The notes under the pieces were generated by a model. That model was not told the origin of the DNA, did not search any database, and saw only the letters and a list, made by a program, of their open reading frames with translations. The translations under genes were made by a program, and so were the position numbers. This document shows, piece by piece, positions 19,834 to 30,110 of a stretch of DNA of 64,000 nucleotides; within the stretch, counting starts at the first letter, position 1, and every line of letters starts with the position of its first letter. Source of the stretch: Photobacterium salinisoli (GTDB taxonomy: Bacteria; Pseudomonadota; Gammaproteobacteria; Enterobacterales; Vibrionaceae); the NCBI RefSeq assembly GCF_003614885.1, contig NZ_QZMS01000007.1:1798001-1862000 (forward strand), written 5' to 3'.

Positions 19834-20907
19834 TCAGTGTGTAACCCTCCCTATTTTAATGGCAGCCTCATGCAGCAAAGTACTCGCTGTTCTACGTAGG
19901 TCATGCGGTCCAAACTTACTTAGTGACTGACCGTCCTTCTGCGCAGCCTTGTATGTTAAATCCATGACTCGGTTCATCGTCGCACTACTCATGGGAGCAT
20001 CAGAGTCATAACGAGAAGGAAGAATGTAATTAGACCCACCGGCAAATGTCTTCAAGGCGATCAGAATGTCCATCGCCTGACGTGACAAAAATACCAGGTG
20101 AGGGTTACGCCGTTTCATCCTCTCTTTAGGAATCGTCCACAACGCTTCGCTAAAGTTAATTTCGCTCCAGGTTGCATTGGTTAATTCGCTTTTGCGTACC
20201 ATAGTCAGCAATAGCAACTTTACCGCAGCACGAATCGAAGGGGTGGTTCCTACCTTTTCCATATAGCGGTACATCAAACCAATCTCAGCCGGTGTTAACG
20301 TTCGGTCTCTTGGCTCAAACCGCGCGATACTTGCGGGCCTCACCAAATCTGCCGGGTTCTCAACTTTCTGCCCTCTCTCAATCGCCCATCGATACACCTG
20401 GAGTACAATATCACGTGTGTGTACAGCCGTTGCGGGCGCTCCACGCCCTACTATCGCGTCAGTTAGTGCTCGCAGATCTTCATGGGTGATTTCGGTCAGC
20501 TTCTGATTGCCAAATTTGCCCTCTAACTCTCGGGCATAGACTGAGCGACGTATATCCCGGGTAGAATCGGCCATCTAATAACCACGCAACCATTTCTGAG
20601 CCCAGGCACCAAAGGTTTCAGCATCTTTCGTTCTCGCCTTCGCACGTGCTTTCTCTTTGGCCGGTGACTTTCCATCAGTAACCATTCTCTTCGCTTCATT
20701 GAGACGCTCACGAGCTTCTGCTAACGTGATGCCTCCTACTCCATAGCGACCAAAGGTAATGGTTTCTTGTCTGCCATTGATCGAGTAGTTGTAGCGAAAA
20801 GAAATAGAGCCCGCAGTGGTCACAGCAACATAGAGGCCATCAAGGTCATTGACTTTGTAAAGTTTATCTTTGGGTTTGAGATTGCGTAGCTTGGTATCAG
20901 TCAGCAC
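19834..20907 (-). pseudogene. int: P4-type tyrosine integrase, broken by an amber stop and a lost C-terminus
   Basis: The N-terminal part (20907-20575, GTG start) is the arm-binding DUF4102-like domain (TKLRNLKPKDKLYKV, DGLYVAVTTAG). It ends at an in-frame TAG after QKWLRGY, and the same frame continues at once (20574-19834) with the core and catalytic domains. The first catalytic Arg (VRKSEL) and HDLRRTAS are present. The frame then diverges after TLLHEAA and stops, about 50-60 residues before the end expected of this family, so the second His and the nucleophilic Tyr are gone. Reverting the stop would not restore activity. It lies directly inside the guaA-side repeat, the standard place for such integrases. 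Confidence 0.9.
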
Positions 20908-20931
20908 GTTTCGACCTATTATTATTGTTTG

Positions 20932-21035
20932 ATACCATGCTGAAAAACCTCTAAAAAACTAGAGATTAATCTTTACAAAACAGATGGATATATAAATTTA
21001 ATACCATGCCCCATCAAAAACACTCAGCATGGTAT
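20932..21035. repeat. Repeated ATACCATGC motifs next to the integrase start
   Basis: ATACCATGC occurs at 20932-20940 and 21001-21009, and its complement GCATGGTAT at 21027-21035. A degraded copy (GCATGGTA) lies at 17763-17770 in the left repeat region. Spacing and position suit integrase arm-type binding sites. Confidence 0.45.
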
Positions 21036-21119
21036 CGGGCGTAATCCATGGCATTACCGATGAATCATACCCATCAAAATACCACGGTCAAACCGTGCTT
21101 GGCATTGCCAGACATTGCC

Positions 21120-21213
21120 AAAAATAACGAAGCCAAAAACAAAAAAAGCCCGCAATCATGCGGGCTTAGATATGTAGTACCAGAGGTTTCCGGTTGGGTA
21201 ATTATTCCCACTC
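21120..21213. repeat. Island direct repeat, right copy (attR-like) with guaA terminator
   Basis: This is the partner of 17806-17899 (94 bp, two mismatches). It overlaps the last 12 bases of guaA including the TAA stop, so insertion left the coding sequence whole. The stem AAGCCCGCA / TGCGGGCTT at 21146-21167, followed by a T-run on the minus strand, terminates guaA. Confidence 0.85.
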
Positions 21214-22779
21214 AATGGTGGCTGGTGGTTTACCTGAGATGTCGTAAACCACGCGGGAGATACCGTCCACTTCGTTGATGATGCGGTTGGATACCTTACC
21301 CAGGAAATCGTAAGGCAGGTGTGCCCAGTGAGCTGTCATGAAGTCGATGGTTTCTACCGCGCGCAGCGATACCACCCAGTCGTACTTACGGCCATCGCCC
21401 ATCACACCAACAGAACGTACCGGCAGGAAGACGGTAAAGGCCTGAGAGACTTTGTTGTACAGATCCGCTTTGTGCAGTTCTTCAATGAAGATGGCATCGG
21501 CACGACGCAGCAAATCACAGTACTCTTTCTTCACTTCACCCAGCACACGTACACCCAGACCCGGTCCAGGGAACGGGTGGCGATACAGCATGTTGTACGG
21601 CAGACCCAGCTCCAGGCCGATCTTGCGCACTTCGTCTTTGAACAGCTCTTTAAGCGGCTCAACCAGACCCATGGCCATATCTTCCGGCAGACCACCTACG
21701 TTGTGGTGCGATTTGATGACATGAGCTTTACCGGTTTTCGACGCCGCAGATTCGATCACATCAGGATAAATCGTGCCCTGCGCCAGCCACTTGGCGTTTT
21801 GCAGTTTCTTCGATTCTTCATCAAAGACATCCACGAACACGTGACCGATAATCTTACGCTTGGCTTCCGGATCCGCTTCGCCGGCCAGTGCCGACAGGAA
21901 ACGCTCTTCGGCATTAACATGCACAATGTTCAGACCAAAGTGATCGCCGAACATTTCCATCACCTGCTCGCCTTCGTTCAGACGCAGCAGACCGTTATCG
22001 ACAAATACACAGGTCAGCTTGTCACCGATGGCACGGTGGATCAACATAGCCACAACCGATGAATCGACACCGCCTGACAGGCCCAGGATCACTTCATCGT
22101 CACCTACCTGCTCCTTGATACGCGCAATCGCGTCATCAATGATGGTGGATGGCGTCCACAACTTCTCACAGCCACAGATGTTAAGCACAAAGTTTTCCAG
22201 CAGGCGCAGCCCCTGACGGGTATGCGTCACTTCAGGGTGGAATTGCACGCCGTAGAAGTGCTTCTCTTCGTTCGCCATCGCAGCGTACGGACAGGTTTCA
22301 GTGGCGGCAACTTTCACGAAATCAGCAGGGATTTCGACAACTTTGTCACCGTGGCTCATCCAGACGTCCAGCAGGGCGTTACCGTCTTCTGCCACAGCGT
22401 CTTCAATATTTTTCAGCAGCGAGGTTGGCTCAATCACTTCAACCTGAGCATAACCAAATTCACGTACGTGAGAGCCGGCCACTTTTCCGCCCAGTTGCTC
22501 TGCCATGGTCTGCATGCCGTAACATACACCCAGAACAGGCACACCGGCTTCAAACACATACTGAGGGGCACGAGGTGAATTCTCTGCCGCGACACTCTCC
22601 GGACCACCAGACAGGATAATACCGTTAGGATTGAAATCGCGGATATCCGCCTCTTCCACATCCCAGCTCCACAGTTCGCAGTACACACCGATTTCACGGA
22701 TACGACGCGCGATCAGCTGTGTGTATTGGGAACCGAAGTCCAGGATAAGAATACGTTGATCATGAATATTTGTGGTCAT
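21202..22779 (-). CDS. guaA: GMP synthase, glutamine-hydrolysing
   Basis: GuaA aminates XMP to GMP using glutamine and ATP. The 525-residue length equals the usual enterobacterial enzyme. The N-terminal class I glutaminase has its nucleophile in GVCYGMQTM and the His/Glu pair in FHPEVTHT. The ATP-pyrophosphatase P-loop SGGVDSSV follows near residue 235, and the dimerisation domain ends with PPATIEWE. I use the start [12 protein letters not shown]. The open frame reaches 22806, but the extra nine residues are not typical. It is second in the guaB-guaA operon. Its 3' end is the attachment site of the adjacent island. Confidence 0.97.
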   Translation of the reverse strand: MTTNIHDQRILILDFGSQYTQLIARRIREIGVYCELWSWDVEEADIRDFNPNGIILSGGPESVAAENSPRAPQYVFEAGVPVLGVCYGMQTMAEQLGGKVAGSHVREFGYAQVEVIEPTSLLKNIEDAVAEDGNALLDVWMSHGDKVVEIPADFVKVAATETCPYAAMANEEKHFYGVQFHPEVTHTRQGLRLLENFVLNICGCEKLWTPSTIIDDAIARIKEQVGDDEVILGLSGGVDSSVVAMLIHRAIGDKLTCVFVDNGLLRLNEGEQVMEMFGDHFGLNIVHVNAEERFLSALAGEADPEAKRKIIGHVFVDVFDEESKKLQNAKWLAQGTIYPDVIESAASKTGKAHVIKSHHNVGGLPEDMAMGLVEPLKELFKDEVRKIGLELGLPYNMLYRHPFPGPGLGVRVLGEVKKEYCDLLRRADAIFIEELHKADLYNKVSQAFTVFLPVRSVGVMGDGRKYDWVVSLRAVETIDFMTAHWAHLPYDFLGKVSNRIINEVDGISRVVYDISGKPPATIEWE

Positions 22780-22889
22780 TCGGGCAGTCTCAAATATCAA
22801 TTGCAATCAAAAGGGGCGGCTTACCACCCCAGGAAAAATCGTCGGATTAACGCAGACCGGCTGCCTCAGCAACCGGTCCAGTCCGTGTG

Positions 22890-24356
22890 TTATGAGCCCA
22901 TGCGGTAGTTGGGGGCTTCTTTAGTGATAGTCACATCGTGAACGTGCGACTCTTGCATACCCGCACCTGAGATGCGGACAAATTCCGCTTTGGTACGCAG
23001 ATCTTCAATTGTTGGTGAGCCGGTCAGACCCATGCTTGAGCGCAGGCCGCCCATTTGCTGATGTACGATTTCTTTCAGGTGGCCTTTATAAGCGACGCGT
23101 CCTTCAATACCTTCAGGTACCAGTTTGTCAGCCGCGTTATCCGTCTGGAAGTAACGGTCAGAAGACCCTTTAGACATCGCACCCAGAGAACCCATACCAC
23201 GGTATGATTTGTAGGCACGGCCCTGGTAAAGCTCAACTTCACCCGGCGCTTCATCGGTACCGGCAAACATAGAGCCAACCATGACACAAGATGCGCCCGC
23301 CGCAATGGCTTTACACATATCACCGGAGAAACGGATACCACCGTCGGCAATCACAGGAATATCGTATTCATTGGCGACAGCCGCTGCATCAGCAATCGCC
23401 GTAATTTGAGGTACACCCACGCCTGTCACGATACGGGTAGTACAGATTGAACCCGGGCCGATACCCACTTTTACCGCACTGACACCGGCTTCAATCAGGG
23501 CACGTGCACCTTCTGCCGTAGCAACATTACCGCCGACAATCGGCAGCTCAGGGAAAGCCGCTCGGGTTTCACGGATACGCTGCAGTACACCTTCAGAGTG
23601 ACCGTGAGAAGAGTCAATCAGCAGCACATCCACACCGGCTTCTACCAGCGCTTTGACACGCTCTTCATTGCCGGCGCCAGCGCCAACAGCCGCACCTACG
23701 CGCAGACGACCCTGCTCATCTTTACAGGCATTTGGCTTACGCTCGGCTTTCTGGAAGTCTTTGGCAGTGATCATGCCTTTGAGCTGGAACTGGTCATTCA
23801 CAACCAGTACTTTCTCGACGCGATGCGCTTGCATCACGGCTTCAACTTCTTCACGGGAAGCCCCTTCCTTCACAGAAGCCAGACGCTCTTTCGAGGTCAT
23901 TACGCTTTCAACTTTCTGTGTCAGGTCGGTGACGAAACGGACATCACGACCGGTAATGATACCCACCAGCGCGTGATTATCATCCACAACAGGGAAACCG
24001 GCAAAGCCGTTTTCTTCCGTCAGGCGTTTCACATCAGAGATGGTTTGGTAAGGTTTCACCGTCACCGGCTCTTGTACGACACCGGCTTCGAATTTCTTTA
24101 CCATGCGTACTTCGCGAGCCTGTTGCTCAATTGACATATTCTTGTGAATAAAGCCAATTCCCCCTTCCTGGGCCAACGCAATTGCCAGTCGGCCTTCCGT
24201 TACTGTATCCATGGAGGCAGATACCATAGGGATATTCAGAGTAATGGTCTTGGTCAGACGGGTGCGCAGATCGGCAGTGTTAGGAAGAACAGTCGAATGT
24301 GCCGGAACTAGCAGGACATCATCAAAGGTCAAAGCTTCTTGTTTGATACGTAACAT
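22890..24356 (-). CDS. guaB: Inosine-5'-monophosphate dehydrogenase
   Basis: GuaB oxidises IMP to XMP with NAD, the committed step to GMP. The 488 residues comprise a TIM barrel interrupted by two CBS domains at about 95-205. The catalytic loop cysteine is in GPGSICTTR. The phosphate and flap regions [13 protein letters not shown] and GMGSLGAM are visible. It is the first gene of guaBA, with 110 bp to guaA. A TATAAT promoter with an overlapping PurR box lies upstream. It is divergent from xseA. Confidence 0.98.
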   Translation of the reverse strand: MLRIKQEALTFDDVLLVPAHSTVLPNTADLRTRLTKTITLNIPMVSASMDTVTEGRLAIALAQEGGIGFIHKNMSIEQQAREVRMVKKFEAGVVQEPVTVKPYQTISDVKRLTEENGFAGFPVVDDNHALVGIITGRDVRFVTDLTQKVESVMTSKERLASVKEGASREEVEAVMQAHRVEKVLVVNDQFQLKGMITAKDFQKAERKPNACKDEQGRLRVGAAVGAGAGNEERVKALVEAGVDVLLIDSSHGHSEGVLQRIRETRAAFPELPIVGGNVATAEGARALIEAGVSAVKVGIGPGSICTTRIVTGVGVPQITAIADAAAVANEYDIPVIADGGIRFSGDMCKAIAAGASCVMVGSMFAGTDEAPGEVELYQGRAYKSYRGMGSLGAMSKGSSDRYFQTDNAADKLVPEGIEGRVAYKGHLKEIVHQQMGGLRSSMGLTGSPTIEDLRTKAEFVRISGAGMQESHVHDVTITKEAPNYRMGS

Positions 24357-24411
24357 CGCAATATCTCACACCATGTAAGGTTTTAAAGAAGGGATAAAAT
24401 ATTGCGAACAA

Positions 24412-24440
24412 ATTATACGTACGAAGCAAACGTTTGGCTA
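24412..24440 (-). promoter_or_regulatory. guaBA promoter with PurR box
   Basis: On the minus strand a perfect TATAAT (24412-24417) is spaced 17 bp from TAGCCA (24435-24440). The sequence at 24424-24439, read on the plus strand as AAGCAAACGTTTGGCT, matches the PurR consensus at 15 of 16 positions. It covers the -35/spacer, so bound PurR would block initiation. Confidence 0.78.
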
Positions 24441-24649
24441 GAAAAAAATAAATCTTTTTTATTGACACTTTTCCGTTGATACGTAATATATTCCGGTTTA
24501 AGTGACCAAGCTGCGGGCCGTAGTTCAGGGCCTCTCTGCGCCTGTACGCTTTTCAGCCACGTCTGCTGCGACATTCATTTGATACTGCTATCAAAATCGT
24601 GCACCATCCCCTTCTGTCTTAATGTCCTGCAACCACAGGTTTTCTTGTC

Positions 24650-25999
24650 GTGAGTCTTTACAGTACTGCCTCAACCCAGAATCCGCGTATCTACACTGTG
24701 TCCAGTCTGAATGCTCAGGTTCGCCTTTTGCTCGAGAATGAAATGGGGGTTGTCTGGCTGGTCGGTGAATTGTCAAACTTTTCAGCGCCGGTTTCCGGTC
24801 ACTGGTATTTCACCCTCAAAGACGTGCGGGCACAGGTGAAATGTGCCATGTTCCGGGGCAACAACCAGCGTGTCACCTTTCGCCCGGCGAACGGCAATCA
24901 GGTCTTGGTGAAAGCGCGGCTTTCTCTCTACGAGCCGCGGGGCGATTATCAGCTGATTATTGACAGCATGCAGCCCGAAGGGGATGGCCGTCTGCAGCAG
25001 CAGTTTGAAAAACTGAAAATGCAGCTGGCAGCAGAAGGATTGTTTGCCCAGACGCTGAAAAAGCCCCTGCCCGAGCAACCTAAACGGGTGGGCATTATTA
25101 CCTCAAAAACCGGGGCTGCCCTGCACGATATTCTCCATGTGCTCAAGCGCCGGGATCCGAGTCTGCCCGTTGTGATTTACCCCACTATGGTTCAGGGAGA
25201 AGGGGCCGCTATCTCCATCGCGCAGGCTATAGGCCGTGCCAACACACGGCAGGAATGCGATGTGCTGATTGTAGGACGTGGCGGTGGCTCACTGGAGGAT
25301 CTCTGGGCGTTTAACGAGGAGATTGTAGCCCGCACCATTGCAGCCAGTCAGATCCCCATTATCAGCGCTGTCGGCCATGAAGTGGATGTGACTATCGCTG
25401 ACTTTGTCGCCGACATGCGGGCGCCAACACCTTCTGCCGCTGCCGAACTGGTCAGCCGCGATCTCAGCGCCCGAGTGCAGAAAATCCATCAGCACCAGCA
25501 ACAACTTCGGCATGCAATGCGGCATTACCTGTCCGTCAGGCAAAGCCAGCTTGTTCGCTGGCAGCACAGGCTGGATCGTCAGCATCCGCAAGTACAGCTT
25601 AATCAGCAAAGCCAACGCCTGGATGAATTGCGCAGCCGCCTGGAGCGGGCGATGCGCAGACTGCTTTCTGAGCATCAGCAGCACCTGCACCGCAGTGATT
25701 ATAAGCTGGCACTGCATTCACCGGCTCATCAGCTGGACCGGTTAGGCAGTCAGCTGGCCTCCCACCAACGTCGTTTACTCGACGCCATGGATCGCCGGCT
25801 CGTTAAAGCCAGTCACCAGCTGGCTCTGGCGACCGAAAAACTCGATGCTGTCAGCCCGCTGGCCACACTGGCTCGCGGCTATTCGATTACCCGTGACGAA
25901 AACGGCCAGGTGATCCGCAGTTCAAGCCAGGTTAACGCCGGCGATACACTGCAAACCACGCTGGCCGATGGCAATGTACGCTCCATAGTCACGGAGTAA
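24650..25999 (+). CDS. xseA: Exodeoxyribonuclease VII large subunit
   Basis: XseA is the catalytic large subunit of ExoVII, which degrades single-stranded DNA to oligonucleotides together with XseB. The 449-residue protein starts at a GTG and has an N-terminal OB fold ([21 protein letters not shown]). The nuclease domain contains [15 protein letters not shown] and [16 protein letters not shown] long Gln/His/Arg-rich coiled coil spans about 270-400. The C-terminal [16 protein letters not shown] is typical. xseB is elsewhere, as usual. It is divergent from guaB. Confidence 0.96.
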   Translation: MSLYSTASTQNPRIYTVSSLNAQVRLLLENEMGVVWLVGELSNFSAPVSGHWYFTLKDVRAQVKCAMFRGNNQRVTFRPANGNQVLVKARLSLYEPRGDYQLIIDSMQPEGDGRLQQQFEKLKMQLAAEGLFAQTLKKPLPEQPKRVGIITSKTGAALHDILHVLKRRDPSLPVVIYPTMVQGEGAAISIAQAIGRANTRQECDVLIVGRGGGSLEDLWAFNEEIVARTIAASQIPIISAVGHEVDVTIADFVADMRAPTPSAAAELVSRDLSARVQKIHQHQQQLRHAMRHYLSVRQSQLVRWQHRLDRQHPQVQLNQQSQRLDELRSRLERAMRRLLSEHQQHLHRSDYKLALHSPAHQLDRLGSQLASHQRRLLDAMDRRLVKASHQLALATEKLDAVSPLATLARGYSITRDENGQVIRSSSQVNAGDTLQTTLADGNVRSIVTE

Positions 26000-26016
26000 G
26001 TTTTTCGCCCAGCCTG

Positions 26017-27630
26017 TCAGGCAGCGTCCTCCACCATCATACAGGCGCTGATCAGACGTTGGGTATACGCCTGCTGCGGATGGTCAAATATCTGCTCAGG
26101 CGTCCCCTGCTCGACCACCTCACCACGCTGCATCACCATCACATGGTCAGAAATGGCACGCACGACGGCCAGATCATGGCTGATAAACACATAGCCGATG
26201 TTATGGCGACGCTGAATGTCTTTGAGCAGATCCAGTACGGTTAGCTGTACTGAACGGTCTAATGCCGATGTCGGCTCATCCAGCAAAATAAACTTAGGTT
26301 CAGAGACCAAGGCGCGGGCTATGGCAATTCGCTGACGCTGACCACCGGAAAACTCATGGGGATAACGGTTGATGCTGGCAGGATCCATGCGCACTTCGTC
26401 CAGAGCTTGTCGTGCTTTACGGATTCGCTCACTTTTCGTCATTTGAGTAAAAACGGTCAGAGGTTCAGTGATGATCTCACCTATGGTCATCCGGGGTGAC
26501 AGTGAGCCATAGGGGTCCTGGAAGACCATTTGCATGTGACGCTTCAATTCAAAGCGCTCTCTGGCAGTCATTTCGCCCAGTTTCCTGCCATCAAAACTGA
26601 CAGTGCCGCTAAATGGCAGCAATTGCATCAGAGCGCGGCCGAGCGTGGATTTACCTGAACCGGATTCACCCACGATTCCCAGTGTTTCTCCCTGCCGCAA
26701 TGTCAGGCTGATGCCTTTCACCGCATCCAGATATTCACTCGGATGACCCAGCCAGTTTGACTTCAGCACATAGCGCACTTTGATCTCCTGGGCGTCTAAG
26801 ATAACGGGGGCGCGAGATTTATCACTCGCTTTGCCCGGCTTTGGCTCTGCGTCAAGCAGCATTTTGGTATAGGGGTGCTCTGGCGTATGAAAGACCCTGT
26901 CGACATGACCGGCTTCTACCACTTCCCCTTTACACATCACCACCACATCATCGGCAAAATGGCGCACTACACCAAGGTCATGGGTGATGAACAGGATAGC
27001 CATCCCCATCTCAGCCTGGATTTCTTTCAGTAACGACAGCACCTCTGCCTGTACGGTGACATCCAGCGCTGTGGTTGGCTCATCCGCAATCAGCAAATCG
27101 GGCTTATTCGCCAGCGCCATGGCAATCATGATCCGCTGCAGCTGGCCGCCGGAGAATTCATGAGGATAGTGGCGAAGTCGCTTGCGCGGCTCTGGAAGCT
27201 GTACCCGCTCAAAAAGCGCCAGCGTTTCTTCCATCGCCTCTTTTCTCGTTACATCGCGGTGACAGCGGATCGCTTCAGCCACTTGCTCCCCAATCGGCAT
27301 ATAGGGATTAAGCGAAGTCATAGGCTCCTGAAAGATCATGGCTATCTTGCCACCTCGGTAGCCCCGCAACACGTTTTCCGGCAGCGACAATAAATCCGTT
27401 CCCTGAAAATGAATCTGGCTGGTGGGATCAACCCAGGCATTTTTCGGCAGCAGCCCCATGACAGCACCAGAGGTAACGGATTTACCTGAACCGGACTCCC
27501 CCACCAGTGCCAGTGTCTGCCCTTTATGCATACTGAAGCTGATTTGTTTTACCGCATCAACGATGCCTGTCTCCATGGTGAATGATACTGACAGCTTGTC
27601 TACCGTCAGCAGCGGACGCTGCATATCCAT
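26017..27630 (-). CDS. yejF: Double ABC ATPase of the peptide/microcin C importer type (YejF-like)
   Basis: The 537-residue protein has two ABC cassettes typical of oligopeptide/nickel/YejF ATPases. Walker A motifs are GESGSGKS (both halves), signature motifs are FSGGQLQR and FSGGQRQR, and Walker B motifs are LLIADEPTT and ILLDEPTS. It would energise an inner-membrane peptide importer. No permease or binding-protein gene (yejA, B, E) is next to it, so partners must be elsewhere or lost. The start ATG has AAGGA upstream. A good Fur box precedes it, unusual for this family. It converges with xseA at a distance of 17 bp. Confidence 0.85.
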   Translation of the reverse strand: MDMQRPLLTVDKLSVSFTMETGIVDAVKQISFSMHKGQTLALVGESGSGKSVTSGAVMGLLPKNAWVDPTSQIHFQGTDLLSLPENVLRGYRGGKIAMIFQEPMTSLNPYMPIGEQVAEAIRCHRDVTRKEAMEETLALFERVQLPEPRKRLRHYPHEFSGGQLQRIMIAMALANKPDLLIADEPTTALDVTVQAEVLSLLKEIQAEMGMAILFITHDLGVVRHFADDVVVMCKGEVVEAGHVDRVFHTPEHPYTKMLLDAEPKPGKASDKSRAPVILDAQEIKVRYVLKSNWLGHPSEYLDAVKGISLTLRQGETLGIVGESGSGKSTLGRALMQLLPFSGTVSFDGRKLGEMTARERFELKRHMQMVFQDPYGSLSPRMTIGEIITEPLTVFTQMTKSERIRKARQALDEVRMDPASINRYPHEFSGGQRQRIAIARALVSEPKFILLDEPTSALDRSVQLTVLDLLKDIQRRHNIGYVFISHDLAVVRAISDHVMVMQRGEVVEQGTPEQIFDHPQQAYTQRLISACMMVEDAA

Positions 27631-27653
27631 ACCGGAATCCTTTTCCTGATTTA

Positions 27654-27672
27654 GAAAATGATAATTATTAGC
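27654..27672. promoter_or_regulatory. Fur box upstream of the YejF-like gene
   Basis: GAAAATGATAATTATTAGC matches the 19-bp Fur consensus GATAATGATAATCATTATC at 16 positions. It starts 24 bp before the ATG, overlapping the likely promoter. A further GCAAATGAGAATAAATC follows and could extend the site. This suggests iron-repressed expression. Confidence 0.65.
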
Positions 27673-27781
27673 AAATGAGAATAAATCAAAGAAGTGGAAT
27701 TGGCTATAGATGAGTATGGCTCATACCGTAAAAAGTGAGAAAAACCGTCACGGATCGGCTTTCACACCGGGTATTCACCGA

Positions 27782-28021
27782 TCACTTCGAGATTTTATCT
27801 GCCAGGGTGAAAGTGACAGAGGCCTGAGACTTTGACTTAAGCTCATTGCAGTGCGCGCAGAAATAGCTGGTGGCGCCGCAAGCATTCAGGCTTTCCAGCG
27901 GATGCCCGCAATCATGGCAGGCGGCATGTTTTATCGCCCGGCGTTCACAATGAGGGCAAAAGTACCCTTGATACTGCCAGACAAGATTTAATCGGCATTG
28001 CGGGCAAAGCGGCTGAGACAT
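27782..28021 (-). CDS. yfgJ: Zinc-ribbon protein YfgJ
   Basis: This is a small protein of 79 residues with four CxxC pairs (CPQC, CPHC, CHDC, CAHC) forming two zinc ribbons. Family members are of unknown function and sit between xseA and der in enterobacteria, as here. I take the start MSQPLCPQC, which has CAGGAG upstream. The frame extends to 28072, but the extra residues look non-coding. Confidence 0.85.
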   Translation of the reverse strand: MSQPLCPQCRLNLVWQYQGYFCPHCERRAIKHAACHDCGHPLESLNACGATSYFCAHCNELKSKSQASVTFTLADKISK

Positions 28022-28413
28022 ATCGCGCGCTCCTGAGTATGCAGAACAGTGTAATCGGCTTAAGTGTATCAATAGCAGAGATCGGCAACAGTGGCTTGAT
28101 CAACGACAAAGTTCAGGCTGATCAGCGATCACCTCCCAAAAGAACATTTATCAATACAGTTCCCGAAAGCATAAGTTACATGTTCTGTATATGGATTTTA
28201 CGTAGCATAAAAATCTATTTAGTTATTCTTTTCTGATAAGATCCAGCATATGTGGAAATCGAAAATCAGATCACCTGGTGGCCTGTCAGTGCTGTACTTA
28301 CAGGGGTTTAGCAGCAAAGTGATACGATCGAAAGCAAGTCAGTCAACAGGATAATATTCGCTCATCGATCCCTTTCCTCCGGCAATATGATCCTCAGCCG
28401 CTTTACGATGATC
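28022..28413. other. Intergenic stretch between yfgJ and der, no clear gene
   Basis: About 390 bp of mixed composition. It should contain the yfgJ promoter. A 34-codon ATG frame at 28250-28354 has no ribosome site and is not called. No repeat or RNA structure stands out. Confidence 0.4.
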
Positions 28414-28441
28414 AAAAAAAACCCGGCTTTATCAGCCGGGT
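28414..28441 (-). terminator. Terminator after der
   Basis: An 8-bp stem (ACCCGGCT / AGCCGGGT) is followed on the minus strand by a seven-T run, 9 bp beyond the der stop. It ends the long hisS/bamB/der gene cluster. Confidence 0.85.
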
Positions 28442-28449
28442 CTGGGGAT

Positions 28450-29958
28450 TTACTGGTTGCGGTCCCTGTTCTTCAGGGCATTGGTCAGGCGCTTACGCTG
28501 CCGCTCCTGAGACACAGTCAGCTTCTGACGTTTCTCATTACCGTAAGGGTTATCACTGTTATGGAAATGAATCCGGATTGGTGTTCCCATCATGTCCAGT
28601 GTTTTACGGAAATAGTTCATCAGATAACGCTTATAGGAACCCGGCAGATCGTTCACCTGGTTACCATGCACCACAACGATTGGCGGATTATAGCCACCGG
28701 CGTGAGCATATTTCAGTTTAACCCGGCGGCCGCGGATCATAGGCGGCTGGTGGTCATCCTGTGCCATTTGCATAATACGGGTCAGCAGGGAGGTACTGAT
28801 TCGCTTAGTCGCAGACTGGTACGCTTCCTTCACTGATTCGTACAAATGGCCCACCCCTGTGCCGTGCAGGGCAGAAATAAAGTGGATTCGAGCAAAATCG
28901 ACAAAGCCAAGCCGGCGGTCAAGCTCTGATTTCACCCGCTCTTTGACTTCGTTATCCAGACCATCCCATTTGTTCACCGCAATAACCAGCGAACGGCCGG
29001 AATTGAGCGCAAAACCAAGCAGGCTCAAATCCTGATCCGAAATATTTTCACGGGCATCAATGATCAACAGCACTACGTTGGCATCTTCAACGGCTTTCAG
29101 TGTCTGAATAACCGAGAATTTCTCTACCGCTTCGCTCATGTTCTTACGGCGACGGACACCTGCGGTGTCAATCAGCACATATTCCTGACCGTCCCGCTCC
29201 ATAGGTATGTAAATGGAGTCACGAGTGGTGCCGGGCATATCGTAAACGACAACACGCTCTTCGCCGAGAATCCGGTTCGTCAGGGTTGATTTACCCACAT
29301 TCGGGCGACCGATAATCGCCAGCTTGATAGGTTGCTCCTGCAGTCGCTTATAGGCGGCTTCTGCATCTTCTTCTGTCAGGTTAGCCTTTTCGATGGCATC
29401 GGCGGAATCCAGGCTTTCGATATCGACAAAGCCGTCATCTTCTTCTGCCTGGCGGGCTTTCCATTCTTCCACGAAAGGCGCCAGTGCACGCTCCATCAGT
29501 GCCGTCACACCACGGTTCTGCGCGGCGGCGATCTGGTACATATCATCCACGCCCAGCTTCCAGAAATCTGCACAGGCGCTGTCGGCATCGATACCGTCAA
29601 TTTTGTTCACAACTAAAAATGTCGGTTTCTGACGGCTGCGAAGGTGCTTGGCAATGGCTTCATCCGAAGCGGTAAGGCCAGCACGACCATCAACCAGAAA
29701 CAGCACAACGTCTGCTTCCTCGATAGCGGTCAGCGATTGCTCCGCCATTTTGGTCTCTACACCTTCCTCGGAACCATCAATACCGCCGGTGTCGATGACA
29801 ATGAATTCGTTCTCTTCGAGCTCTGCTCGACCGTACTTACGATCCCTGGTTAGGCCAGGAAAGTCAGCGACCAGCGCATCCCGGGTGCGGGTAAGACGGT
29901 TAAACAACGTCGATTTACCCACATTCGGGCGCCCGACAAGGGCAACTACAGGAATCAT
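28450..29958 (-). CDS. der: Ribosome assembly GTPase Der (EngA)
   Basis: Der is an essential GTPase that binds and matures the 50S subunit. It has two tandem G domains: G1 motifs GRPNVGKST near residues 8 and 215, NKID/NKWD base-recognition motifs, and DTGG/DTAG switch II motifs. A C-terminal KH-like domain ends in a basic tail. The 502 residues exceed the E. coli length slightly because of an acidic inter-domain linker ([19 protein letters not shown]). It is downstream of bamB, as in relatives. Confidence 0.97.
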   Translation of the reverse strand: MIPVVALVGRPNVGKSTLFNRLTRTRDALVADFPGLTRDRKYGRAELEENEFIVIDTGGIDGSEEGVETKMAEQSLTAIEEADVVLFLVDGRAGLTASDEAIAKHLRSRQKPTFLVVNKIDGIDADSACADFWKLGVDDMYQIAAAQNRGVTALMERALAPFVEEWKARQAEEDDGFVDIESLDSADAIEKANLTEEDAEAAYKRLQEQPIKLAIIGRPNVGKSTLTNRILGEERVVVYDMPGTTRDSIYIPMERDGQEYVLIDTAGVRRRKNMSEAVEKFSVIQTLKAVEDANVVLLIIDARENISDQDLSLLGFALNSGRSLVIAVNKWDGLDNEVKERVKSELDRRLGFVDFARIHFISALHGTGVGHLYESVKEAYQSATKRISTSLLTRIMQMAQDDHQPPMIRGRRVKLKYAHAGGYNPPIVVVHGNQVNDLPGSYKRYLMNYFRKTLDMMGTPIRIHFHNSDNPYGNEKRQKLTVSQERQRKRLTNALKNRDRNQ

Positions 29959-30110
29959 AATGAGTTTACCTCTATCTTTTTCATCATCTTAATGACAGTA
30001 ATGTCTGTCTCAAACGACAATCACTACGTCAAGGGTAGAATAACAACGGCCCCTGATGTGAATACAAACAGGAGCCGAAGCGTTAATCTTATCACAGAAT
30101 ATGCCTGTGA

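Noticed and set aside
20574..20577. Programmed amber read-through of the integrase (suppression or pyrrolysine)
   Set aside because: The C-terminus is also lost, so read-through would not give an active enzyme. Simple decay is more likely.
27782..28072. yfgJ starting at 28072
   Set aside because: The first 17 codons have no family resemblance, and the ATG at 28021 has CAGGAG at good spacing.
28250..28354. 34-codon ATG frame between yfgJ and der
   Set aside because: No ribosome site upstream and no recognisable feature.
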